Shown: positions 9,900 to 18,825 of the stretch, in pieces | How positions within the stretch are numbered: position 1 is the stretch's first letter | How the letters are laid out: each line of letters opens with the position of its first letter | Assembly (NCBI GenBank): GCA_002280855.1 | Contig: NCEU01000009.1 | Coordinates: forward strand, 62,001-126,000 | Direction: 5' to 3' | Origin: Sphingomonadales bacterium 32-65-25 | Lineage (GTDB): Bacteria; Pseudomonadota; Alphaproteobacteria; Sphingomonadales; Sphingomonadaceae | DNA: 64,000 nt | Notes under the pieces: model-generated | Told to the model about the DNA's origin: nothing | The model's database searches: none | What the model saw: the letters and a program-made list of their open reading frames with translations, nothing else | Program-made: the position numbers and the translations under genes

Positions 9900-9946
9900 G
9901 ACGCCAATGTAATCGTGGTGGCGCCCGGCTGCAACAGGCGCTGCAA

Positions 9947-10939
9947 TCAGCGGCCGGTGCGGACCTTCCACGCGCGGCCGCCGGCCATCACCATGTCGTC
10001 GCTGGCCAGCGGTGCGAAGGGTTCGTCGCTGGCGATGTCAACCGGTGCGATCACGGTCACGCGGCTGCTGGCCGGGGCATCGACACCGAAATTGGCGAGA
10101 TCAAGGAAGGGCTGCGGGTCGAGGGCGCGGCCATCAAGGCGGACTTCGAAGTGCAGGTGAGTGCCCGTCGAGCGCCCGGTGGAACCCATGCCGCCGACGA
10201 CCTGGCCCTGGCGGATCACGTCGCCTTCCTTCACGTGGAAGCGAGTCATGTGACCGTAGCGGGTTTCGAGGCCATTGCCGTGGTCGACCACGACCACCTT
10301 ACCATAGCCTGCCCACCAGCCGGCGCGGACAACGACACCATCGGCGGCGGCGTGAATGGCGTCGCCGGTCTTGCCGGTCATGTCGATGCCGGCATGGAAG
10401 GCGCCGCCGCCGTGGAACGGATCGGAGCGATAGCCGAAATCCGAAGACTGGCTCATGTGGTTGACGGGCAGGAAGGCCGGTATGCGGGCGAAGGTGGCGG
10501 CGATGGCGGCCTGGCGCGCCGCGCTGGCCTGCAGATCGCGCACTTGCGGATCATTGGCGGCAATGAACGGGCCGCCGGCGTTGCCGAGGAAGCGATCGGG
10601 GTTGAGGCCAAGGCGGCGCAGCACGGCTTCGGCGCGCGGGGTGCCGGCGGGGGCAGCGCCGATCAGCGCGGCAACCGGTTGGCCGGCACGCGGCAGCATG
10701 CGGGCCAGGGTGGCGGCATCGGTACGTTCATTGGCCAGCGCGGCAAGGAAGGCGCGGCGGGATTCGGCCATGCTGCTGGCTTTGTTGGTGGCGCTGTCGT
10801 CCAGCGTCATGGCGGAGACGGCGGAAACGGCGGAAATCGGTGCAATTTGGGTCGCGTCTTCGGCGGCGGCCGGAGCGGCTGCCACCAAGCCGAACAGGCC
10901 CAGCGCTGCCATCATCATCTTGCCGCTCAAAAATTGCAT
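9947..10939 (-). CDS. Exported M23 family metallopeptidase
   Basis: A 330-residue protein with a signal peptide (residues 1-26, hydrophobic core MMMAALGLFGLVAAAPAAA) and a C-terminal LytM/M23 peptidase domain. The domain shows FHAGIDMTG with the first zinc His and Asp, GYGKVVVVDHGNGLETRYGHM, and THLHFEVRLDG with the final His-x-His. All expected zinc ligands are present, so it should be an active peptidoglycan endopeptidase in the periplasm, acting in wall remodelling or cell separation. The N-terminal 130 residues are alanine-rich with no recognised domain. No operon partner is seen. Confidence 0.88.
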   Translation of the reverse strand: MQFLSGKMMMAALGLFGLVAAAPAAAEDATQIAPISAVSAVSAMTLDDSATNKASSMAESRRAFLAALANERTDAATLARMLPRAGQPVAALIGAAPAGTPRAEAVLRRLGLNPDRFLGNAGGPFIAANDPQVRDLQASAARQAAIAATFARIPAFLPVNHMSQSSDFGYRSDPFHGGGAFHAGIDMTGKTGDAIHAAADGVVVRAGWWAGYGKVVVVDHGNGLETRYGHMTRFHVKEGDVIRQGQVVGGMGSTGRSTGTHLHFEVRLDGRALDPQPFLDLANFGVDAPASSRVTVIAPVDIASDEPFAPLASDDMVMAGGRAWKVRTGR

Positions 10940-11382
10940 GATTCCGTGCGACCCTTCATCAGGCTGGGGACCCGGACAAGCAAAGAGTGTTCACTGGAAT
11001 CAGTTTCCAGCGCCTTTACCCTACAAGACCATTGCCCCTTTGCCGCCGGTGAACCCGGCTGACATTCGTTACAGAGCAGCCCCGGCGACGCTGAACAACC
11101 GGTCAATTGCCGGGGAGCGGTCAACCGTTCGGCGCAGACGACGAATTGTGACCTTTTCGTGCCACAAGCGTGAAACTCTGGCCGTCGGCGGCCGTAAATA
11201 CACTCATGGCAGCAGTTTGATCCGTCGGATGGGCCCGGCTGGAGCGCTGGTGCGCGAGGGTGCCGGCGGCGAATCAGCATCGATGGGGGGCCCCTCCCCG
11301 CGATGATCTGGTCGCCGCCGGTTTTTCTCCCTCAGTGTTCGTGTAAGTTGCGTAGCGTAGAAATCCTCAGGGTGTCTTCAGT
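10940..11382. other. Gene-free stretch between the M23 peptidase gene and bcp
   Basis: No convincing coding frame lies here; the open frames have no family resemblance and no start context. It must hold the leader and promoter of the peptidase gene. One structure stands out: CCGGCGGCGA (11263-11272) pairs with TCGCCGCCGG (11312-11321), which is followed by five T on the plus strand. No plus-strand gene ends there, so its role as a terminator is doubtful. Confidence 0.5.
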
Positions 11383-11847
11383 TCAGGCCAGCGCTTGGGC
11401 CGCGGCCAGCACGGCTTCGGCATGGCCGGGCACCTTCACCTTGCCCCACAATTCAGCGATTTTGCCGTCGCGGCCGATCAGGAAGGTGGCGCGCTCGATC
11501 CCCATATACTTCTTGCCGTACATGGATTTTTCCACCCACGTGCCATAGGCCTCCGTCACGTCGCCGGGGTCGCTGCCCAGCCGCACGGTCAGGCCGTGCT
11601 TGGCGCGGAATTTCGCGTGGCTGGCAACGCTGTCGCGCGACACGCCCACCACCACCGTATCGGCAGCGTCAAAATCGGCCTTCAGCGCCGAAAAGGCCTT
11701 GCCTTCATTTGTGCAGCCCGGCGTGTCGTCCTTGGGATAGAAATAGAGCACCAACTTCTTGCCGGCGAATTCGCCAAGGCTGATCGGGCCCGTGTCGCCG
11801 TCCATCGTAAAGGCCGGGGCAGCGGTTCCGGGGGTGGGCATGGTCAT
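11383..11847 (-). CDS. bcp: Thioredoxin-dependent peroxiredoxin Bcp (1-Cys type)
   Basis: A 154-residue thiol peroxidase that reduces hydrogen peroxide and organic hydroperoxides in the cytoplasm. The peroxidatic cysteine is Cys45 in YFYPKDDTPGCTNEGKAF. The resolving cysteine that lies five residues later in E. coli Bcp is replaced, and no other cysteine is present, so this is a 1-Cys form needing an external thiol. The start ATG overlaps the glnE stop by 4 bases (11844-11847), with an AGGAGA ribosome site inside the end of glnE, so both are probably co-transcribed. Confidence 0.9.
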   Translation of the reverse strand: MTMPTPGTAAPAFTMDGDTGPISLGEFAGKKLVLYFYPKDDTPGCTNEGKAFSALKADFDAADTVVVGVSRDSVASHAKFRAKHGLTVRLGSDPGDVTEAYGTWVEKSMYGKKYMGIERATFLIGRDGKIAELWGKVKVPGHAEAVLAAAQALA

Positions 11848-14591
11848 TTCTCATCTCCTTGGCTGAACACCTCTGCCCATGCCATGCGCACGGCCTGTCT
11901 GGCGATGGCCAGTTGATCGGTGAAGCCGGTGAAATTTGCCGCAGCCAGCGCCCGCGCCAGGATCGCCTGCACCGGTTCGGGCAGCGTATCGGGCACGCGG
12001 GCGCCGGCAAACAGCAACCGCAGCCAGATCAGCGTACGCGCCAGGAAATCATGCGCCGGCTTCAGATCGGCCGGCAGCAATCCAGCGGCGATAAGTTCAT
12101 CCAGCGCCACCGGCAGCTCCGGCGCCAAACCCCGTCCGCTGGCGAGCTGGCGGAAATGCACGATGAATTCCAGATCAACCATGCCGCCCGCGGCCAGCTT
12201 CACATCGAACCGGCCCTGCGGCGGCTTGGCGGCGGCCATGTCCGCCCGCATCGCCAGCACCGCCTTGCGCAAGGTTGGTACATCACGCGGGGCGGCCAGC
12301 ACTTTGGCAATCACCGCCTGCGCCGCCGCCACCGGCCCGGCCACCACCCGAGCGCGGGTCAGCGCCATATGCTCCCAGCTTTCCGCCTCCTCGCGCTGAT
12401 AGCGGGCGAAACTGTCAATCGAGAGCGCCAGATTGCCCTTCGCTCCCCATGGCCGCAGCCGCGTGTCCACCTCATACAGCGCGCCGGCAGCGGTCGGCAC
12501 CGAAAGCGCCGTCACCAGCCGCGCCGCCAGCCGGTTGAAATAGGTGGCAGCCGGCAGCGGCTTGGTCCCGTCCGACAGCGTTTCGTGGTGGCCAGTGAAC
12601 AGGAACACCAGATCAAGATCGCTGGCGTGCGTCATCGCCCGGCCGCCGTGACGGCCCAGCGCCAGCACCACCAGTTCGCCGCCCGGCACCCGGCCATGGC
12701 TGCGAGCGAAATCCTCTGCCACCGCCGGCGCCAGATTCTGCACGGCCGCATCGGCGAGATCAGCCAGGCTGCGCCCCACCGCGAGCGCGCCGGCATGGCC
12801 TTCGATCAGTTGCGCGCCCAGCTGGAACCGCACTTCCGCCGTCCAGCGCCGCACCCGGTCCAGCCGCTCTTCCAGCCCGGCGTCGCGGCACAGGCTGGCC
12901 AGTTCCGCGGCCAGTTGCAGCGCATCGGGCAGCGGCGCGAAGGCATCGGGGGACAGCATCACATCGAACAGCGCCGGATCGCGGGCCAGTGCTTCGGCCA
13001 GCACCGGCGTGATGCCCACCAGATTGCCGAGCAGGCCAACCAGGCGCGGATTGGCGCGCAGCAGCGCAAAGAATTGCGCGCCGGCCGGCAATCCCGCCAG
13101 CAGGCCATCCAGCCGGTGCGCCGCCGTGGCCGGATCGGCCGCCGCCGCCAGCCGGGCCAGCAACAAGGGCAGCACCGCTTCGAAATCAGCACGGGCCGAT
13201 TCACTTTTCAGCGCGCGATATTTGCCCTGCCGCCAATTGGCGATCAGCGGGGCAAGCAGCTTCATCAGGCCGGGGTGATGCTGCTTCAGCCACGGCTTCG
13301 GATCGGCCGGCACCACCGTTGCGTCTGGCGTGGCGGCGCGGATCAGCCGGTCATAGGATGTGGCAACCGGATCGGTGATCGCGCTCAACCGGGCTTCCAA
13401 CGCCTTGGCATCCTTGCAGCCGCACAGCCGGGCCACGGCGTGGCGATCGGCGATCAGGCGCGGGATGGCGTGGGTCTGCTCATCGCGGCGCATCTGCAAT
13501 CGATGCTCCAACGTGCGCAGCGCCCGGTAGCTGGCCGCCAGCCGCGCCGCTTCCGCCTCTGGCACATGGCCGGCAGCAGCGAGCGCGGCGAGGCCATCAA
13601 GCGTCGCCGGGCAGCGCAATTCGGGATCGCGCCCGCCCCAGATCAGCTGGTTGATCTGGGCAAAGAACTCCACTTCGCGGATGCCGCCGCGCCCGCGTTT
13701 CAGATCAAAGCCCGGGCCGATGGCCTGCCCGCCTTCGAAATGATCGCGGATGCGCAAACTGACCGACTGGATGTCGCGCACCGCCGTGTAGTCCAGGCTG
13801 CGCCGCCACACGAAGGGGCGGATGCGGGCAAGAAATTCCGCGCCCATGGCCACGTCGCCGCCCACGGCGCGGGCGCGGATGAAGGCGACGCGTTCCCAGG
13901 TCAGCGCTTCGGATTGGTAATAATGTTCGGCCGCCGCCAGGCTGATCGACATCGGCGTGATCTCGCTCGCCGGCCGCAGCCGCAGATCGATGCGGGCGAC
14001 ATAGCCATCAGGCGTCAGATCGTTCAGGATCGCCACCGCTCGCCGCACGATGCGCACCGCCGCCTCACCCGGATCTTCGCTGCCCCGGCACGGCACCAGT
14101 TCGGGATCGTGCAGGAAAATCAGATCGGCATCGCTGCTGTAATTCAGTTCGCGGCTGCCCAGCTTGCCCAGCGCCAGCGCGACAATCCCGCGATTGGGCG
14201 CACCGCGTTCGGCCAGCGCGGCGGCGATGGCGGCATCGATGGCGCGATCGTTGAAGTCCGAAAGCGCCGCGGTCACCTGCTCCAGTGGCCACAGCCCGGC
14301 CAGATCAGCGAGCGCCACCACCAGCGCCACATCGCGGCGGGCGGTGCGCAGGCGCGGCATGATCGGCTGCGCATCGTCTGCCGCCAGCGCCAGCGCGGCG
14401 GCGAGGGCCGCATCAGGCCCGGCGTCGGCCAGCGTCGCCAGCGTTGCTTGCCGGCCGCGGATCAGGCCTTTCAGGAACGGTGCATCGGCCCAGGCGGCAA
14501 CGGCCGCGTTGGTGAGGGCAGGCGACAGACCAGCCGGCAACAGCGGTGCCAGATCAGGCGGCGGCACAGTTGCAGGCAGGGCAAACTCCAT
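11844..14591 (-). CDS. glnE: Bifunctional glutamine synthetase adenylyltransferase/deadenylyltransferase
   Basis: A 915-residue GlnE that adds AMP to, and removes it from, glutamine synthetase according to nitrogen status sensed by PII. It has the two nucleotidyltransferase halves. The N-terminal half carries KLGSRELNYSSDADLIFLHD and downstream GRGGIREVEFFAQ. The C-terminal half carries LGRHGGRAMTHASDLDLVFLF and LAAGGMVDLEFIVHF. The Asp-x-Asp metal ligands are intact in both. Length matches the family (about 900-950). The first in-frame ATG at 14591 is a plausible start. The gene precedes bcp with a 4-base overlap. Confidence 0.95.
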   Translation of the reverse strand: MEFALPATVPPPDLAPLLPAGLSPALTNAAVAAWADAPFLKGLIRGRQATLATLADAGPDAALAAALALAADDAQPIMPRLRTARRDVALVVALADLAGLWPLEQVTAALSDFNDRAIDAAIAAALAERGAPNRGIVALALGKLGSRELNYSSDADLIFLHDPELVPCRGSEDPGEAAVRIVRRAVAILNDLTPDGYVARIDLRLRPASEITPMSISLAAAEHYYQSEALTWERVAFIRARAVGGDVAMGAEFLARIRPFVWRRSLDYTAVRDIQSVSLRIRDHFEGGQAIGPGFDLKRGRGGIREVEFFAQINQLIWGGRDPELRCPATLDGLAALAAAGHVPEAEAARLAASYRALRTLEHRLQMRRDEQTHAIPRLIADRHAVARLCGCKDAKALEARLSAITDPVATSYDRLIRAATPDATVVPADPKPWLKQHHPGLMKLLAPLIANWRQGKYRALKSESARADFEAVLPLLLARLAAAADPATAAHRLDGLLAGLPAGAQFFALLRANPRLVGLLGNLVGITPVLAEALARDPALFDVMLSPDAFAPLPDALQLAAELASLCRDAGLEERLDRVRRWTAEVRFQLGAQLIEGHAGALAVGRSLADLADAAVQNLAPAVAEDFARSHGRVPGGELVVLALGRHGGRAMTHASDLDLVFLFTGHHETLSDGTKPLPAATYFNRLAARLVTALSVPTAAGALYEVDTRLRPWGAKGNLALSIDSFARYQREEAESWEHMALTRARVVAGPVAAAQAVIAKVLAAPRDVPTLRKAVLAMRADMAAAKPPQGRFDVKLAAGGMVDLEFIVHFRQLASGRGLAPELPVALDELIAAGLLPADLKPAHDFLARTLIWLRLLFAGARVPDTLPEPVQAILARALAAANFTGFTDQLAIARQAVRMAWAEVFSQGDEK

Positions 14592-14664
14592 GTCACCCTG
14601 ATGCCAGTGCGTTCAGCCGCCAGCAAGCCGCGTCGCGGCATGCGGGGCCAACAGGAGAGACAGG

Positions 14665-14796
14665 ATGAACATGCGTTTGGGATTGCTGGCAGCACTGGTG
14701 CTGCTCACCGCCTGCAACACCATCCAAGGCGCCGGCCGCGATATCAAGAGCGTGGGCCAGGCGATAGACAAGTCGGCGGGTGCCGCCAAGGATTAG
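14665..14796 (+). CDS. Entericidin A/B family small lipoprotein
   Basis: A 43-residue gene that gene finders easily miss. The ATG at 14665 follows AGGAGAGACAGG. The protein has a short signal peptide with the lipobox LTAC, so Cys17 would be lipidated, followed by NTIQGAGRDIKSVGQAID, the wording of the entericidin family of small cell-envelope lipoproteins. In enterobacteria these form a toxin/antidote-like pair. Here there is only one copy, so a general envelope or stress role is safer. Its stop overlaps the convergent tatC stop by 4 bases (14793-14796). Confidence 0.85.
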   Translation: MNMRLGLLAALVLLTACNTIQGAGRDIKSVGQAIDKSAGAAKD

Positions 14797-15599
14797 GCGG
14801 CGCTTTCGCCCGACTGTTCAGCCGCGGCCACCTTGGCGCGGCGCTTTTCGGTGAACCAGATGCCGATGATCGAGATTTCGTAGAGCAGCATCAACGGGAT
14901 CGCCAGCGCGACCTGGCTCCACAGATCGGGCGGGGTGAGCACGGCGGCCAACACGAAACTCGCCACCACGGCATAACGGCGGCCGGCAATCAGCTGCTTG
15001 CGGTTGATGATGCCCGCCCGTTCCAGCAGCATCAGCAGCACCGGCAACAGGAAGGCCACGCCAAAGGCGAGGATCATGCTCATCACCAGATCGAGATATT
15101 CACCCATCGCCGGCAGCGCTTCGCGGTTGATGCCGTTCACGCCACCAAGTTGCTGGAAGCCCAGGAAGAAGCGGAAAGCCGCCGGCATCACGCCATAATA
15201 GGCCAGTGCCGCGCCGCAGGTGAACAGGACCGGCGTTGCAGCCAGGAAGGGCAGCAGCGCCCGCTGTTCCTTCTTGTACAGGCCAGGCGCCACGAAGCGC
15301 CACAGTTCGTTGGCGATCAACGGAAAGGCGATGCAGATGCCGGCAAAGGCCGCCACCCGGATCTCGACGAAGAACGCCTCATACAGCTTGGTGTAGATCA
15401 GCCGGGCGCCGCTGCCCGAGGCATCGACCAGCGGCTGCACCAGGAAATCGAAAATGCGCCCGGCCTGGCTGAAGCACGCTGCAAAGGCGATGACGAAATA
15501 AACGACGCAGCGCAGCAGGCGCCCGCGCAATTCGATGAGATGATCGAGCAGCGGCGCCTTGCTGGCGTCGATGTCGCTGCGGTCAACCTCGTCGGTCAT
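14793..15599 (-). CDS. tatC: Sec-independent protein translocase TatC
   Basis: A 268-residue polytopic subunit of the twin-arginine translocase, which binds the RR signal peptide and exports folded proteins. The N-terminus PLLDHLIELRGRLLR carries the conserved Glu of the signal-binding site, and six hydrophobic helices follow, including FPLIANELWRFVAPGLYKKE and VLTPPDLWSQVALAIPLMLLYE-like segments. The start overlaps the tatB stop by 4 bases (ATGA at 15596-15599). It closes the tatA-tatB-tatC operon. Confidence 0.95.
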   Translation of the reverse strand: MTDEVDRSDIDASKAPLLDHLIELRGRLLRCVVYFVIAFAACFSQAGRIFDFLVQPLVDASGSGARLIYTKLYEAFFVEIRVAAFAGICIAFPLIANELWRFVAPGLYKKEQRALLPFLAATPVLFTCGAALAYYGVMPAAFRFFLGFQQLGGVNGINREALPAMGEYLDLVMSMILAFGVAFLLPVLLMLLERAGIINRKQLIAGRRYAVVASFVLAAVLTPPDLWSQVALAIPLMLLYEISIIGIWFTEKRRAKVAAAEQSGESAA

Positions 15600-16015
15600 G
15601 CCGCTTCGCCCGTGGCGGCCGGCTTCTTGGCGCGCGGCTTGCGGGGCTTCTTCACGGGCGGTGCGGCTTCGGCAGCAGGCGGGGTTTCAACCGTGGCTTC
15701 GGGCGGTGCCACCGGCCATGGATCATAGCTAGGCTCTGCGGGCACCGGGCCAGACAGATCGGGCAGCATGTTTTCCGGCAGTGCCGTGGCCTTCATGATG
15801 GCGTCGTTCTGCTGCGCCCACAATTTCTGCATTTCTTCCATTTCGGCTTCGCGCATCATCGCATCGAAACCGCTGCGCATGTGGCGGCTCATGGCGCGGG
15901 CCTTGCCCACCCATTGGCCCACCCAGCGCATGGCCTTGGGCAGGTCCTTCGGGCCGATGACCAGCAGGGCCACCAGCGCAATGAGCATCAGCTCGGAAGA
16001 ATCAATGCCAAACAT
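15596..16015 (-). CDS. tatB: Sec-independent protein translocase TatB
   Basis: A 139-residue TatB. The N-terminal membrane helix MFGIDSSELMLIALVALLVI ends in GPKDLPKAMRWVGQWV, the TatB hinge plus amphipathic helix with the typical GP. A coiled polar helix (MSRHMRSGFDAMMREAEMEEM) and a proline/alanine/lysine-rich tail follow. TatB pairs with TatC to receive RR-signal substrates. It sits 39 bases after tatA and overlaps tatC. Confidence 0.93.
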   Translation of the reverse strand: MFGIDSSELMLIALVALLVIGPKDLPKAMRWVGQWVGKARAMSRHMRSGFDAMMREAEMEEMQKLWAQQNDAIMKATALPENMLPDLSGPVPAEPSYDPWPVAPPEATVETPPAAEAAPPVKKPRKPRAKKPAATGEAA

Positions 16016-16054
16016 CGTGTGACCCGCAGGGCTGATCAGCCCCGTTCCTGGGTA

Positions 16055-16285
16055 TCAGCCGCGGGCGTCTTCAACCGGGGATTTGGCGGTTGCCTGCGGA
16101 TTCTGCGTCACCTGCGGCGGCGGTGCAGCCGGGCTGCCGGGCGCGGCATCATCGTTCAGCCCCTTCTTGAAGCTGTTGATACCCTTGGCGAAATCACCCA
16201 TCAGATCGGAAATGCGGCCACGGCCGAACAACAGCACGATGACCAGGATGACCACCAGCCAATGCGTGAGGCTGAACGAACCCAT
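16055..16285 (-). CDS. tatA: Sec-independent protein translocase TatA
   Basis: A 76-residue pore-forming subunit of the Tat system. The short membrane helix ([19 protein letters not shown]) is followed by [23 protein letters not shown], the amphipathic helix with FG-x-GRI and the FKKGL motif typical of TatA/E. A disordered tail follows. It is the first gene of tatABC; the promoter would lie within 16286-16371. Confidence 0.93.
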   Translation of the reverse strand: MGSFSLTHWLVVILVIVLLFGRGRISDLMGDFAKGINSFKKGLNDDAAPGSPAAPPPQVTQNPQATAKSPVEDARG

Positions 16286-16371
16286 GATGTGAGACCCTTG
16301 CAGTTGTGCGGGATGAACCCGATTCCTTTACGCCTAGGCGCGCGGCTTTGCCAGTGTTTGCAAGGCCGCGC

Positions 16372-17382
16372 CTACACGCGGATCAGCCGCCGCCCGAAAC
16401 TCTGGCCGGTAAACAGCCCGCTGAACGCCGCCGGCAGGCTGGCCAGCCCGTCGAAAATCTCCTCGCGATACTTCACCTGGCCAGCGCGGATCATCCCCGC
16501 CAGCTCGGCTTGGGCCGCCGGGAATCCCGGCATGTCATCGAACACCACCATGCCTTCCATGCGCAGCCGCTTGCCAATGAATTCACGCGTGTTGTGAATG
16601 CCCGGCGCCTCCTGCGGGGTGAGGTTGTAATCCGCCACCTGCCCCGAAATCACGATCCGCCCTTTCATGCGCATCACCGGCAAGGCGCGATCAACACTGG
16701 CGTTGCCGACATTGTCGAACAGCACATCCCAGCCATCGGTACTGGCGGCGGCAAACTGCGCATCGAAATCAGCCGCCTTGTAATCCAGCGCCGCATCGAA
16801 CCCGCATTCCTCCACCAACCAGCGGCATTTCTCCGCGCCGCCGGCAATGCCAGTCACATTGGATGCACCCCAAATCTTCGCCAACTGCCCCGCCGTCGCG
16901 CCCACCGGCCCGGCGGCGCTCGTCACCAGCACCCGCTCCCCGGCCTGCATCTGCGCCACGCGCTTCAGGCCAAACCACGAAGTCATCCCGGGCACGCCCA
17001 GGATGCCGTTCCACAGGCTCAACGGCACATCCAGATCAGGCACCTTAGCCAGGTATCCGCGCCCGTTCGACACCATGTGCGTCGCCCAGCCGGTACCCAT
17101 CACCTTCTCGCCGACGGCAAACTTCGGATGGCGACTCTCGATCACTTCCCCCACCGCAAAGCCATCAACCATCTGCCCCGGCTGCAACGGCGGCGCGTAC
17201 GACGCGCCCGGCGACAGGCGTGATCGCGTGCCCGGATCGCAGCTGATGAAACGATTAGCGATCAGCAACTGGCCTTCCGCCAGTTCCGGAATCGGCAGCA
17301 CCTCCAACCGGAAATCCTCCGGGCTGGGCGCACCCACGATATGCCGCGCCAACACGATGCGTTCCATATTTCCAGCCGACAT
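16372..17382 (-). CDS. NADP-dependent zinc-free medium-chain reductase (CurA-like)
   Basis: A 336-residue MDR-superfamily oxidoreductase of the leukotriene B4 dehydrogenase/CurA group, which reduces alpha,beta-unsaturated ketones or aldehydes with NADPH. The cofactor site reads VLVTSAAGPVGATAGQLAKIWGA, followed by EKCRWL; the stretch LGVPGMTSWFGL is typical of the group, and zinc-binding cysteines are absent. An alternative start is the ATG at 17367 (MERIVLARH), which fits homologue N-termini equally well. Substrate unknown. Confidence 0.88.
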   Translation of the reverse strand: MSAGNMERIVLARHIVGAPSPEDFRLEVLPIPELAEGQLLIANRFISCDPGTRSRLSPGASYAPPLQPGQMVDGFAVGEVIESRHPKFAVGEKVMGTGWATHMVSNGRGYLAKVPDLDVPLSLWNGILGVPGMTSWFGLKRVAQMQAGERVLVTSAAGPVGATAGQLAKIWGASNVTGIAGGAEKCRWLVEECGFDAALDYKAADFDAQFAAASTDGWDVLFDNVGNASVDRALPVMRMKGRIVISGQVADYNLTPQEAPGIHNTREFIGKRLRMEGMVVFDDMPGFPAAQAELAGMIRAGQVKYREEIFDGLASLPAAFSGLFTGQSFGRRLIRV

Positions 17383-17414
17383 GCCAGTCTCATCCCCATC
17401 AACAGGAGCCCATC

Positions 17415-17840
17415 ATGGACCAACGCATCAGCATCGTCACCCTCGGAACCGACGATCTCCCCCGCGCCGTCGCCTTCTGGGAAGCCATGGGCTGGCCGCG
17501 CAAGGCCCGCAAATTCGACGCCATCGCCATGTTCCAGTGCGGCGGGATGGCATTTGCCCTCTACCCGTTCGACAAGCTGGCCGAAGATTGCGGCATGACC
17601 GATAGAGGCCCCGGCTTCGGCGGCTTCACCCTCGCCCACAACGTGCGCAGCAAGGCCGAAGTCGACGCCCTCCTCGCCCGCGCGGTGGCCAATGGAGCGT
17701 CCCTGCAAAAGCCGGCCCACGACGCTTTCTGGGGCGGCTACTCCGGCTATTTCTGCGATCCCGACGGCCACCCGTGGGAAGTGGTCTACAACCCCTTCAT
17801 GCTGCCGGGGCCGGATGGGGCGGTGACGCTGGCGGATTGA
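17415..17840 (+). CDS. VOC family (glyoxalase-fold) protein
   Basis: A 141-residue protein of the vicinal-oxygen-chelate fold. It starts with RISIVTLGTDDLPRAVAFWEAMGW, the usual first beta-alpha unit, and ends with GYSGYFCDPDGHPWEVVYNP, the metal-site strand with its conserved Glu. Members range from glyoxalase I to dioxygenases and antibiotic-binding proteins, so the reaction cannot be given. It is divergent from the reductase and is followed 17 bases later by the GFA gene, likely in the same transcript. Confidence 0.85.
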   Translation: MDQRISIVTLGTDDLPRAVAFWEAMGWPRKARKFDAIAMFQCGGMAFALYPFDKLAEDCGMTDRGPGFGGFTLAHNVRSKAEVDALLARAVANGASLQKPAHDAFWGGYSGYFCDPDGHPWEVVYNPFMLPGPDGAVTLAD

Positions 17841-17857
17841 GCGGCGAGGGCTGGGAA

Positions 17858-18310
17858 ATGACATCTGACGATCTCACTGGCCGCTGCCTGTGCGGCGCTG
17901 TCACGGTGGAGCTGCCCAGCGCCATGCGTGATGTCGGGGTCTGCCATTGCGCGACCTGCCTCAATTGGAACAGCGGCCCGTGGATGGCGCTGCAGGCGCC
18001 GGGCACGTCCATCAGTGGCGACACCCTGGCGGTCTATCGCTCTTCAGCCTTCGCCGAGCGCGGCTTTTGCCGCCAATGTGGCACCCACATCTTCCACCGC
18101 CCACAAGACGGCCCCGAACTCGCGGTTTCCGCCGGCCTCTTCCTCCATGCCGATCTCCATATCGCCCGCGAGATCTTCATCGACCACAAACCACCCTATT
18201 ATCGCTTCGTGGCAGACAGCGAAAAGCGCTCCAGCCTGAGCATGGCCCGCGAATGGCTGCCGCGCTTGCTGCGCCGACGGGCCGGGCGTTGGATGGGAAT
18301 GCGCCGATAA
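17858..18310 (+). CDS. GFA family zinc protein
   Basis: A 150-residue protein of the glutathione-dependent formaldehyde-activating (GFA/CENP-V) fold. Zinc ligands are visible: Cys10 and Cys12 (GRCLCGAV), Cys29, Cys31 and Cys34 (GVCHCATC), and a C-terminal pair in GFCRQCGTHIF. The start ATG at 17858 is chosen over an in-frame upstream start in the VOC gene because it immediately precedes the first beta strand. True formaldehyde activity is shown for few members, so the function is unassigned. Confidence 0.85.
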   Translation: MTSDDLTGRCLCGAVTVELPSAMRDVGVCHCATCLNWNSGPWMALQAPGTSISGDTLAVYRSSAFAERGFCRQCGTHIFHRPQDGPELAVSAGLFLHADLHIAREIFIDHKPPYYRFVADSEKRSSLSMAREWLPRLLRRRAGRWMGMRR

Positions 18311-18330
18311 GGCAGGGCGCTCTGCACTCG

Positions 18331-18825
18331 TCAGCTTGCCCGTTTCAGCTGCTCGTCCAACAGGTCAAGCGCCGCCAGGGCAAAGGCGAGCATATTGGCC
18401 TGCCGGTCACTTGATCCCGTCGCAATCGTTCGTGCGCACTGCATCGGGCCGCTCACCGCCACCACGTCGTGGCCGGCGGCGTGGCCATAGGGGTTGCCGT
18501 TCGGCCCGGCCGCGCCGGTTTCGCCGATGCCCCAGGTGACGCTGTGCTGTTTGCGGATGGTTTCGGCCATCAGCAGCGCGAAGGGTTCGGTGGCGGACAT
18601 GAAGCCGCGCACGTCTTCGCGGCGCAGGCCGAGCAGGCGGTGGCGGGCGCGGGGGGTGTAGACGACGGCGCCGCCGAGATAGAAGGCGGAGGCGCCCGGT
18701 ACGCTGAGCAGGGCGGCGGAGATGAGGCCGCCTGCGGCCGATTCGGCCACCGCCACGGTTTCACCGCGGGCCTTCAGTTGTTCGCTCACGCGCGCGCCCG
18801 CGGCAAACAGCGCTTCAAGGCTCAT
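18331..18825 (-). CDS. CinA-like nicotinamide-nucleotide amidohydrolase domain protein
   Basis: A 164-residue single-domain protein equal to the C-terminal domain of CinA (the PncC-type NMN deamidase). Typical segments are VAVAESAAGGLISAALLSVPGAS, YLGGAVVYT and WGIGETGAAGPNGNPYG. Active PncC enzymes recycle nicotinamide mononucleotide to nicotinate mononucleotide; whether this short member does so is unknown. Here the usual CTGGL becomes SAAGGL, a change near the active site. The start at 18825 overlaps the upstream methyltransferase stop by 4 bases. Confidence 0.8.
   Translation of the reverse strand: MSLEALFAAGARVSEQLKARGETVAVAESAAGGLISAALLSVPGASAFYLGGAVVYTPRARHRLLGLRREDVRGFMSATEPFALLMAETIRKQHSVTWGIGETGAAGPNGNPYGHAAGHDVVAVSGPMQCARTIATGSSDRQANMLAFALAALDLLDEQLKRAS

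Noticed and set aside
11263..11326. Hairpin with T-run as a Rho-independent terminator
   Set aside because: The T-run is on the plus strand, where no gene ends, and the loop of about 40 bases is too long.
11859..15728. A 1289-codon plus-strand open frame
   Set aside because: It lies antisense to glnE and tatC, with the arginine/glutamine/histidine bias of a shadow frame in GC-rich DNA.
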